NCBI GenBank assembly: GCA_017792405.1
Contig: CP051231.1
Coordinates: 1,738,895-1,802,894 of the forward strand
Length of the DNA: 64,000 nt
Origin: Oceanicola sp.
GTDB lineage: Bacteria > Pseudomonadota > Alphaproteobacteria > Rhodobacterales > Rhodobacteraceae
Direction of reading: 5' to 3'
Shown here: piece after piece, positions 56,228 through 63,048 of the stretch
How positions within the stretch are numbered: position 1 is the first letter of the stretch
How the letters are laid out: each line of letters starts with the position of its first letter
Notes under the pieces: generated by a model
What the model was told of the DNA's origin: nothing
Seen by the model: only the letters and a program-made list of their open reading frames with translations
Database searches by the model: none
Position numbers and translations under genes: made by a program

Positions 56228-57433
56228 TTAGGAGGCCGAGAACTTCAGGAGCTTGATCGCATCGAAGTCGCTCACATCGCCGCCCACGCGCTTGGTCGCG
56301 TAGAACAGGACATGCGGCTTGGCTGAGAACGGATCGCGCAGCACCCGCAGGTCGGGCCGCTCGGCGATGGTGTAGCCCGCGTGGAAATCCCCGAAGGCGA
56401 TGGCATGGGCCCCCGTGGCGATGTCGGGCATATCCTCGGCAATCAGCACCGGATAGCCCAGCAGCCGCGCAGGCTCACCCGCCGCCAGCCCGTCCGACCA
56501 CATGAAGCGCCCGTCTGCGTCCTTCAGCTTGCGCACGGCGCCCGCAGTCTTCGAGTTCATCACGAAAGTGCCGTTGGCACGGTACTCGGCCCCGAGCGCG
56601 TAAACGAGGTCCACCAGCGCATCGGCATCGCCAATGTCACCATCCGCGCCCGTGGCAATGTAGCCCAGCTCGCCCCAGGTCTGGCTGCCCTCGGCCACGA
56701 TAGTGTGGTCCAGAATGCCCGTCGGCTTGTCGGAACCATCACCGTTGATGAAGGCGGCCGCCTCGGAGCGGGCGAACTTCTTGGCGATCCGGTCGGCAAG
56801 CCAGCCGTCGATGTCGAAGGCGCTGTCATCCAGCAGCCGCTGGCTGGCCTTTGGCAGGGCCGAAAGCTCGTGCAACGGAATGGTGATGCGCTCAATGGTC
56901 GGCGTGTCGGTCTCCACTGCAGCACCGGTTTCGGTCGCCCAGCCGGCGCCAAGGTCGGCCCGGTCGATCAACACGTCGAAGGAGGTCGCCTCCACCGTGA
57001 CCACATTGGCAATCGCCCGCAGGCTCGCGGTGCTCGAGAGCACGGTCTTGATCGTTGCCGAGGTCTCGGGGTCCACGAGGTAACCGCCGTCGCCCGCCAC
57101 CGCCGTCGACAGGCCCTTGCCCTCCAGTTCGAGGCCGCGCAGCCCGTCATCATCGCCGTTGCGGAGATAGGCGTTGAAGGCCTTCTGATGCGGTGCACCA
57201 GCCTCTTGCGCGGCGGAAAGGGCCGGACGCCCGGCAGGGATGTTCTTCTTGTGCAGCATGGTTAGTCGCTCTTCCTGTTTCTGAACGCGGGATTGCAGGT
57301 CGTCCTGGAACGATTTGAATTCGCCCAGAAACTCCGTGAGCGCCGTGGCCACTTCGGCCACCGGCGATGCCTGTGAGGGCGCGGGTGCAGGCACGCTCCG
57401 CCCGCCCCCCGACCCAGTCTCGGGAGTGCTCAT
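56228..57433 (-). CDS. GTA gp5, HK97-type major capsid protein
   Basis: 401 residues from the ATG at 57431-57433 with AAAGGAAGAG upstream. Residues 1-105 are a Pro/Ala-rich then coiled-coil propeptide (FLGEFKSFQDDLQSRVQKQEE split over about 48-68), removed by gp4. The mature part starts near GLSTAVAGDGGYLVDPE and shows the HK97 fold pattern (NGDGSDKPTGIL, FVMNSKTAGAVRKLKD, HAIAFGDFHAGYTI). It builds the small GTA head that packs host DNA. Confidence 0.94.
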   Translation of the reverse strand: MSTPETGSGGGRSVPAPAPSQASPVAEVATALTEFLGEFKSFQDDLQSRVQKQEERLTMLHKKNIPAGRPALSAAQEAGAPHQKAFNAYLRNGDDDGLRGLELEGKGLSTAVAGDGGYLVDPETSATIKTVLSSTASLRAIANVVTVEATSFDVLIDRADLGAGWATETGAAVETDTPTIERITIPLHELSALPKASQRLLDDSAFDIDGWLADRIAKKFARSEAAAFINGDGSDKPTGILDHTIVAEGSQTWGELGYIATGADGDIGDADALVDLVYALGAEYRANGTFVMNSKTAGAVRKLKDADGRFMWSDGLAAGEPARLLGYPVLIAEDMPDIATGAHAIAFGDFHAGYTIAERPDLRVLRDPFSAKPHVLFYATKRVGGDVSDFDAIKLLKFSAS

Positions 57434-57495
57434 CGCAACTCTTCCTTTCGTGAGAATGGTTGGAGGCATGACTGCCCCCGAAGGTTCAGGCGGCC

Positions 57496-58086
57496 CTAAC
57501 CCGCCAGCGCCCGGCGAGCCGCCCGCAGCGCCTCCGCCAGCTCTTGCCAGCCCTCATCCGCCGGGGGCAATTCGTCCCCCTTGGCACCCGAGAGCCGCGC
57601 CTCGCGGAGCATCGGAAACGTCACCAGCGACACCTCCCAAAGCTCCAGATCGTGCAGCAGCCTGCGCCCCTGCGCGTCCTTCTCCGCCCGCTTGGTGCGG
57701 TAGCCAATGGATAGGCCGTCAATCGCGCCCGCGTTGATCAGCGCGGCGGCCTCGCGGGCACGGGCAACCTCCTTCAGCAGGCGCCCTTTCACCCAAAGGC
57801 CCCGGCGGTCCTCTCGGACCTCGTCCCAAATCCCGATCGGCTCACGCGGGTCGTGCTGCCAGAGCATCCGGATCGGCTGGCCCTTCGCCGCCATCGCCTT
57901 GAGCGACCGCGCATAGGCCCCTGCCACCACCACGTCGCCACCCTGGTCGGGCGCCCCGAAGAGTGAGGCGTAGCCTGAAATCTCATACCTCTCATCCACC
58001 GCCAGCTTTGCCTCCGGCGCACAGAACTTGTGCTCTAACTCCGGCCCGTAATCCATTGCCATCGCTTGCCTTTCTCTCTCACTCAT
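57496..58086 (-). CDS. GTA gp4, HK97-type prohead protease
   Basis: 196 residues. The catalytic His lies in MLWQHDPREPIG and the Ser in AIDGLSIGYRT, with ISGYASLFGAPDQGGDVV near the start. It cleaves the capsid propeptide. The ATG at 58084-58086 is preferred because GGAGG lies 6 nt upstream and it overlaps the gp3 stop by 8 nt; in-frame ATGs 8 and 10 codons later are alternatives. Confidence 0.92.
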   Translation of the reverse strand: MSERERQAMAMDYGPELEHKFCAPEAKLAVDERYEISGYASLFGAPDQGGDVVVAGAYARSLKAMAAKGQPIRMLWQHDPREPIGIWDEVREDRRGLWVKGRLLKEVARAREAAALINAGAIDGLSIGYRTKRAEKDAQGRRLLHDLELWEVSLVTFPMLREARLSGAKGDELPPADEGWQELAEALRAARRALAG

Positions 58087-59263
58087 CGCCCACCTCCAGC
58101 GGCGGTAGCCCGAGCAGCGCCCGCTTCTCGCCCGCCGTCAGAAAGTCCGCCTCGCTGACCCGCCGCCACTGTGCCTCACGCTCGGTGGCCAGCGCCGGCA
58201 CCCCATCAAGATCGGGCTTCAACTCCACCGCCTCGCCGCCGAGCCCGCTCAGCCAGTCACCCAAAGCACCGCTGACCTTGGCCACCAGCGGCAGCACCGT
58301 GAGCCGGTAGAACGCGCGGTTGGCCTCCTGATAGTTCGCATAAGTCGCCTCGCCGGGGATGCCGAGCATCATCGGAGGCACGCCAAAGGCCGTGGCGATC
58401 TCCCGAGCGGCGGCCTCCTTGGTCTTCTGAAATTCCATGTCCGAGGGGCTGAACCCCATCGGCTTCCAGTCCAGCCCGCCCTCCAGCAGCATCGGGCGGC
58501 CCGCATTGGCCGCGCCTTGGTGGTGGCTCGCCATCTCGTCCAGCAGCCGGTCGTATTGATCGGCGCTCAGATGCCCCGACCCATCTGCGCCCCGATACAC
58601 GATTGCCCCCGAGGGACGGGCCGCATTGTCGAGCAGGCCCTTGGACCACTTCGAGGCCGCGTTGTGCACATCCAGCGCGTTGGCGGCGGCCTTCAGCGGC
58701 GAGAGCCCATAGTGGTCATCCTGCGGGTGGAAGGCCTTGATGTGGCAAACAGGTTTCAGCTCGCCGCTGGCATCGAACCGGTGCTTCCGCCCTCCCACGG
58801 CGTATTCATAGGCCACCGGCCAGCCATCGCCGCCGGGCACCACGCTCATCCGGTCGGAGCGCAGCACATGCAGCTCCCCCGGCAGCCCCACGTCGGCCAG
58901 CACCGCCTCCACATAGCCGTCGCCAGAGAGCAGGATCTGCCCGTAGAGCGCCTCCAGAAACTCCGAGCGCCCCTGCGCCCCGTTGGGCCGCCGCATCAGG
59001 TCGGCTACCGGATGTGTCTCGTAGCGCCGCTCGCTATCCTGGCAGATCAGCGGCACGGCAGCGGCGGCTTCGGCAATGAGCTTCACCGCCCTGAACCCGA
59101 CCGGGTTACCGGTAAACCCCGTCTTGGTCAGCGAAACAGTGTCGCGCGGGCTCCACGCCACCCGGCCCGCGCCGTGATAGGCAATCACCGGCCCGGTGGC
59201 CGAGGCCTTAGTTTCAGGCACGGCTCCGCCGCCCCACTCCCGCTTGAGGAAGTCGAAGACCAT
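58079..59263 (-). CDS. GTA gp3, portal protein
   Basis: 394 residues of the HK97 portal family: VAWSPRDTVSLTKTGFTGNP near residue 35, AEAAAAVPLICQDSERR, HPVADLMRRPNGAQ, GDGYVEA, HIKAFHPQDDHYGLSPLKAA and FGVPPMMLGIPGEATYANY. It forms the dodecameric ring through which DNA is packaged. AAAGGAGAG precedes the ATG. Confidence 0.93.
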   Translation of the reverse strand: MVFDFLKREWGGGAVPETKASATGPVIAYHGAGRVAWSPRDTVSLTKTGFTGNPVGFRAVKLIAEAAAAVPLICQDSERRYETHPVADLMRRPNGAQGRSEFLEALYGQILLSGDGYVEAVLADVGLPGELHVLRSDRMSVVPGGDGWPVAYEYAVGGRKHRFDASGELKPVCHIKAFHPQDDHYGLSPLKAAANALDVHNAASKWSKGLLDNAARPSGAIVYRGADGSGHLSADQYDRLLDEMASHHQGAANAGRPMLLEGGLDWKPMGFSPSDMEFQKTKEAAAREIATAFGVPPMMLGIPGEATYANYQEANRAFYRLTVLPLVAKVSGALGDWLSGLGGEAVELKPDLDGVPALATEREAQWRRVSEADFLTAGEKRALLGLPPLEVGDE

Positions 59264-59314
59264 CCGTCTCTCCTTTGTCGATTTCCGTAAGGTGGGCGAA
59301 ACCCACCAATCGCG

Positions 59315-60673
59315 TCACAACGTCCGCATCTTCGGGCGCCGCCAGCGGGCCGCGGGTTCGAGGATCAGCTCGGTCAGCGCCCAAACCAGCGCATCGACCC
59401 GGTCGGGTGAGCCGCTGCCCTGGTAGCCTTCCGCCGTCATCCGCCCCATCTCGTCTTCCAGCGCGCCCAGACCGGCGAGATGCCGCACTCGGCCCTGTTC
59501 GTAGAGTGCCGCCACGGGTTCTGCCCGCGCGACCTTCCCGCGCGAGGCTCGCACGGCGCGGAACGGCACCGTCGGGTCAATCTGCCTCAGCAGCGTCTCC
59601 ACCAGATCGCCGCCCTGGTTGACCTCCGCCACCACCCGCTCCGCGCCGTGGCGCTCGGCGGCCTCCAGCGCGGCCTTGGCCCAATCCAGCGGCGAGGCCG
59701 CCTGGACGCTTGCATCCTCCAGCACCACGGCGCGCCAGTCCTTCGGCTCACCGCTGCCCTCTTCCAGCCCGGCCACGATGATCCCGCAGGCGTCCGATCC
59801 CTTGTGCCCGGTCACCGGCGGGTCCACCGCCACGACCACACGCATCAGTTCGGGCACCTCGCGCAGCCGCGCGGCCTCGATGGCATCATGCCGCCAGAGC
59901 GCACCGTCGATGTCATCCAGCATCTCGCCGTCCAACTCCTGCCGCCCGAGCGAGGTGCCACCATAGCGGGCCTGCACCTCCTCAAGGAACGAGGGCGCAA
60001 GCCAAGCCCGGTTGGCCTCGGTCGCGGCGCGGGTCACCACCGTGCTCTGTCGCTCCAACAGCTCGCGCAGCAGAGCCTGCTTGCGCGGAGTGGTGGTCAC
60101 GCACATCCGCGGGCTGTCGCCCAGCCGCAGCCCGAACTGGAGCATGTCCCAAGCCTCCTGCGCCTTCTTCCACTTCGCCAGCTCGTCGACCCATGCACCA
60201 TCAAACTGCGGCCCCCGGAGTGCCTCCGGGTCGCTGGCCGAGAACACCTGCGCCACCGCGCCATTGGGCCACTCCAACTGCTTGCGGCCCGCCTTCCACT
60301 CCGGCCTCCGGTCAGGTGGCGAACACGCCAGAATTCCACTGTCTCCGAACACCATCACCTCGCGCGCCTGGTCGATGGTCTCGCCCACCAGCGCCATCCG
60401 GCGGCAGCGGCCCTCGTCGAACGGCCCTGCGCCCTCCACCTGCGAACGCACCCACTCGGCACCCGCGCGGGTCTTGCCCGCGCCACGCCCGCCGAGGATC
60501 ACCCAAGCCCGCCATTCGCCCTCCGGCGCCAGCTGATGCGGCAGCGCCCAGAACTCGAAGAGCCACGGCAGCGCCGCCAGCGCCTCAGGACTCAGCCCCT
60601 CCAGAAAGCTCTCCTGTTCCTCCAGCGTCGCGGAGGCGAGCCAGGCGGCGCCCGATCTCAGCCCTTGCAGCAT
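59315..60673 (-). CDS. GTA gp2, large terminase subunit
   Basis: 452 residues if it starts at the ATG at 60671-60673; the open frame continues 75 codons further up, but there it lies wholly inside gp1. Walker A is GGRGAGKT (61-68), Walker B lies in FDGAWVDELAKW, and the C-terminal nuclease begins VVVAVDPPVTGHKGSDACG with the first metal Asp. GTA terminases package host DNA non-specifically. It overlaps gp1 by 89 nt under this start, which has only a weak ribosome site, so translation may be coupled. Confidence 0.92.
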   Translation of the reverse strand: MLQGLRSGAAWLASATLEEQESFLEGLSPEALAALPWLFEFWALPHQLAPEGEWRAWVILGGRGAGKTRAGAEWVRSQVEGAGPFDEGRCRRMALVGETIDQAREVMVFGDSGILACSPPDRRPEWKAGRKQLEWPNGAVAQVFSASDPEALRGPQFDGAWVDELAKWKKAQEAWDMLQFGLRLGDSPRMCVTTTPRKQALLRELLERQSTVVTRAATEANRAWLAPSFLEEVQARYGGTSLGRQELDGEMLDDIDGALWRHDAIEAARLREVPELMRVVVAVDPPVTGHKGSDACGIIVAGLEEGSGEPKDWRAVVLEDASVQAASPLDWAKAALEAAERHGAERVVAEVNQGGDLVETLLRQIDPTVPFRAVRASRGKVARAEPVAALYEQGRVRHLAGLGALEDEMGRMTAEGYQGSGSPDRVDALVWALTELILEPAARWRRPKMRTL

Positions 60674-61004
60674 CGAGGTCGAGCACGCGTCCTGCGCCGT
60701 CTCCCCGCGCGCCGGTCCTGCCGTCTGCACCGGGTCCGCCGCCACCACGGGACCGTCCTGTGCCGCCGCCGCCTCGCTTCTGATGTTCCGCAACACGTTC
60801 TTTCTCCTGGTAGGCTGCAAGGAGCAGGCGCCGCAGCTGCCGGATATCGCCCAGCACCACGTCCGGAACCGCCCCCGGCCCTGCCCCGCTCTGTCCAATC
60901 ACCGCCGAAAGCGCCCCCGCGCCCTCGGCCACGAGCTGCTCAGCCGCAGACAGCACGCCGCCTGCGTCCCCGCCCTCGCGGTCGGGTCGATCATCCATGG
61001 TCAT
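60585..61004 (-). CDS. GTA gp1, small terminase-like protein
   Basis: 139 residues. A helical first half includes PDVVLGDIRQLRRLLLAAYQ and EKERVAEHQK; a Gly/Arg-rich low-complexity linker (about 83-107) follows, and the conserved C-terminal helix is LDLDAARAEIGRRLARLRDA. It is thought to act as the small terminase partner of gp2. The ATG at 61002-61004 has a weak ribosome site; another ATG lies two codons later. First gene of the GTA cluster, behind the leader described separately. Confidence 0.85.
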   Translation of the reverse strand: MTMDDRPDREGGDAGGVLSAAEQLVAEGAGALSAVIGQSGAGPGAVPDVVLGDIRQLRRLLLAAYQEKERVAEHQKRGGGGTGRSRGGGGPGADGRTGARGDGAGRVLDLDAARAEIGRRLARLRDAGGTGELSGGAES

Positions 61005-61010
61005 GTCTCG

Positions 61011-61088
61011 CTAGAGGCCGGTGTCCCGCAGGGCCGGCATTAAAAAAGCGGCACACCCCCCAAGGGTTGCCGCGCCCACCTCTCTCAT
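61011..61088 (-). CDS. Possible 25-codon leader peptide of the GTA operon
   Basis: ATG at 61088-61086, about 4 nt after the predicted transcript start, opens MREVGAATLGGCAAFLMPAL and ends at TAG 61013-61011, 7 nt before gp1. It would be translated as a nearly leaderless message. The intrinsic terminator hairpin lies inside this ORF. No similarity can be claimed and translation is unproven. Confidence 0.3.
   Translation of the reverse strand: MREVGAATLGGCAAFLMPALRDTGL
61042..61073 (-). terminator. Intrinsic terminator in the GTA leader
   Basis: On the minus strand: stem GCGGCA-ACCC, loop TTGGG, stem GGGT-g-TGCCGC (10 bp with one bulged G), then six T. It lies about 20-50 nt downstream of the predicted promoter and 37 nt before gp1. 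It may limit read-through into the GTA genes, end a short RNA, or simply end the ankyrin-gene transcript. Confidence 0.8.
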
Positions 61089-61098
61089 CGTGTCACAA

Positions 61099-61127
61099 CC
61101 TATAGATGAGAGCGTTCGCAGAGTCAA
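61099..61127 (-). promoter_or_regulatory. Predicted GTA operon promoter
   Basis: On minus, TTGACT (61127-61122) and TATAGG (61104-61099) with exactly 17 bp between. Predicted start near 61092. No other element of this quality lies between the ankyrin gene and gp1. It is upstream of the leader terminator. Confidence 0.6.
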
Positions 61128-61168
61128 GCCAAATCGGCGAGGGGCGCGCGCTAAGCGGTTGTTTCGTT

Positions 61169-61185
61169 AGGGTTTTCTTAACCCT
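61169..61185. promoter_or_regulatory. Inverted repeat upstream of the GTA promoter
   Basis: AGGGTT-TTCTT-AACCCT, perfect 6-bp arms, about 42 bp upstream of the -35 element and 38 bp after the ankyrin gene stop. It could be an activator site or a weak RNA hairpin; no U-tract follows on minus. Confidence 0.4.
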
Positions 61186-61222
61186 CGGCACGCCGCGCCG
61201 GTGGGCGCAGCACGCAAGCCCT

Positions 61223-61735
61223 TCATTTCGGGGGCCAATTCCCCTCTGCAATCCGCTTTTTCACATCGTTGGGCTCATAATACTGCCCGAGCATCCCCCG
61301 CTCGTTCAGAATAGCCCGCACCTTTTCCAGCGCTTCAAAATCCGGGTTTCCTTCCTTCACCCGACTCGTCGCCGCCAGCCAGGGCATAGTCATGCCGCGC
61401 CGGTCCACCGCGCCGATGAAAGCCCCGCGCTCGATCAGAAACAGCGCCATCGGCCAGCTGTCGGCCACGGCGGCCTTCAGCAAAGGCGTGGCAGACTGGA
61501 AGCCGGGCGCCTCGATGTCGCCGCCCGCCTCGAGCAGTGCCTCGATCTTCGCGAACTCCTCGCGCTCCACCCACCAGTGGATGATCGGCAGGCCATCCGG
61601 CCCCTTCTCTTCGATATCGACCGTGCTCATCGCCCCTCCAGTCTCAAATGCGCCGGAGCGCAGGGCCGTCCACAACCCGCCGCCGAGTACCGCGAGGGCG
61701 AGCGCCGCCCCCAAGGCCCAGCCGCGCCGGTTCAT
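61223..61735 (-). CDS. Membrane-anchored ankyrin-repeat protein, putative immunity partner
   Basis: 170 residues. One N-terminal hydrophobic segment (about 6-25, WALGAALALAVLGGGLW) would export or anchor it with the rest in the periplasm. Ankyrin-like repeats follow at about 50-150 (LPIIHWWVEREEFAKIEALL, TPLLKAAVADSWPMALFLIE, RGMTMPWLAATSR). It overlaps the PAAR-lipase gene by ATGA. Ankyrin-type proteins next to lipase effectors commonly act as their periplasmic inhibitors; that role is inferred here. Confidence 0.7.
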   Translation of the reverse strand: MNRRGWALGAALALAVLGGGLWTALRSGAFETGGAMSTVDIEEKGPDGLPIIHWWVEREEFAKIEALLEAGGDIEAPGFQSATPLLKAAVADSWPMALFLIERGAFIGAVDRRGMTMPWLAATSRVKEGNPDFEALEKVRAILNERGMLGQYYEPNDVKKRIAEGNWPPK

Positions 61736-62934
61736 GTGCAGCCATTGTCCTGCTGATCCTGACGGATCTGCTGTTCCTGTGCCTCAAGCGAGCGCTGCAT
61801 CTCCTCGATGGAGTGAAAGCGCAGCTGCTGGTTGGCTTTTTCCTGCGCCGCCCGCTTGGCATCCAGAGCAGGCTGCTCCACGAAGTCCGGCACGTAGTTG
61901 TCGGGGTTCGCCATCTCGCGCGGCACCCTGTCACTGGCGGACCAGATCTCGGTCGGCTCCATCTCGCGGCGGTTGCCGAAGGCCTGTGGCATCGGGCTCC
62001 AGCTATGGTCCTGCGCGGCATTGAGCGGATCGGTGCGAAGGTAGTAGGCCTCCACGGGTGCATTCGGGTCGCCGCCTTCCATGGTATTCTCATGCAGGCC
62101 GGCCGCGTTGAACGTATAGGCCGGATCGCCCGAGGCCGTCGCTGCCGCGCTGGCCATGCCCCCGCCCAGCGAGTGGCCGGTGTAGCGCACCTTGCCCGGT
62201 TGGGCCGCGCTCGCGGTGCGCCCGATCTCGTTGGCGCGGCGGTAGTACTCGGTCTGCATGCCCGCGCCCTGGCCAAGGTTGGCGCCCCAATCCCCGGTCG
62301 AGGTCGGCGTGGTGCCCTCAAAGGCCACGGTGTAGGTCTCTTCGCCCGTCACCGGATTGGTATGAACAAAGACATCGGCGTTGAAGTCGCTGTCCGGCAT
62401 CGCGGTGAGATCGTTGGTGCCATCATGCAGGCCAAGCGCCTCCAGATCGGCCTGCGTCGCCCGGCGGGTATTGGCGGGCAGGTCGCCGCCCTCACCGTCG
62501 AGATAGGCCGCCGCCGACATCGCCGCCATATCCTGCGCCGTCTGGTTCTCGGCCAGCTCTGCGGCAAGCGTCACGCACACCGGCCTCGGGTTCATGCCCG
62601 GCATCGCCCCGGCACCGCCCCCGGCGCCACCTGCCCCGGCAAGACCGATGAGCACGTTGGGCTGGCCCTTGGTGATGACACCGCCCTTGGCGGTCGGGTC
62701 GCCCATCCGCGCGGCCGGCTGGTTCATTACCAGCACTGTCGGCGAGCCAAACACGATGGCATCTATCGCAGCGGGCGGCGGGCCAATGCAGGCACAAAGG
62801 TCGCCCAGTCGGGCTTGCGGCAGGTTGCCGGTCAGAACCGTGATCGCGCAGGGCGGGATGATCGGAAGGCCGGGCGGCACAGGGCACATCGAGCAGACAT
62901 GCGTATCCGTGATCCGGGCGGCTGGTTGAGACAT
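61732..62934 (-). CDS. PAAR-domain lipase, putative type VI secretion effector
   Basis: 400 residues from the ATG at 62932-62934. Residues 1-97 are a PAAR domain with the tetrapeptide PAAR at 4-7 and 73-76 and several cysteines (C14, C17, C29, C47, C49), the tip that loads effectors onto a VgrG spike. A Gly/Ala hinge (98-112) leads to a class 3 lipase domain with the nucleophile Ser255 in YTGHSLGGGMAS and candidate Asp302 in YYLRTDPLN; the histidine is uncertain. A coiled, Gln/Glu-rich tail ends the protein. No other secretion genes are in the window. It overlaps the ankyrin gene. Confidence 0.8.
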   Translation of the reverse strand: MSQPAARITDTHVCSMCPVPPGLPIIPPCAITVLTGNLPQARLGDLCACIGPPPAAIDAIVFGSPTVLVMNQPAARMGDPTAKGGVITKGQPNVLIGLAGAGGAGGGAGAMPGMNPRPVCVTLAAELAENQTAQDMAAMSAAAYLDGEGGDLPANTRRATQADLEALGLHDGTNDLTAMPDSDFNADVFVHTNPVTGEETYTVAFEGTTPTSTGDWGANLGQGAGMQTEYYRRANEIGRTASAAQPGKVRYTGHSLGGGMASAAATASGDPAYTFNAAGLHENTMEGGDPNAPVEAYYLRTDPLNAAQDHSWSPMPQAFGNRREMEPTEIWSASDRVPREMANPDNYVPDFVEQPALDAKRAAQEKANQQLRFHSIEEMQRSLEAQEQQIRQDQQDNGCT

Positions 62935-62964
62935 CAGAATAAATCCGTAAGTGCAATGCACCTC

Positions 62965-62992
62965 ATCAAAGCATCGGGCGGCGCCCTGTCAA
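62965..62992 (-). promoter_or_regulatory. Candidate promoter of the PAAR-lipase/ankyrin genes
   Basis: Perfect -35 TTGACA at 62992-62987 with TTTGAT at 62970-62965, 16 bp apart. It lies in the 114-bp gap after mltG and would start transcription about 24 nt before the ATG. The -10 is weak. Confidence 0.4.
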
Positions 62993-63048
62993 GGTCACCG
63001 CCCGAAGATCGTCTCGCAAATCTCTGCACTGTGCGGCCCGAAGCCCGG

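Noticed and set aside
59480..61105. 541-codon open frame on plus
   Set aside because: Antisense to gp1 and gp2 of the GTA, without domain or ribosome site.
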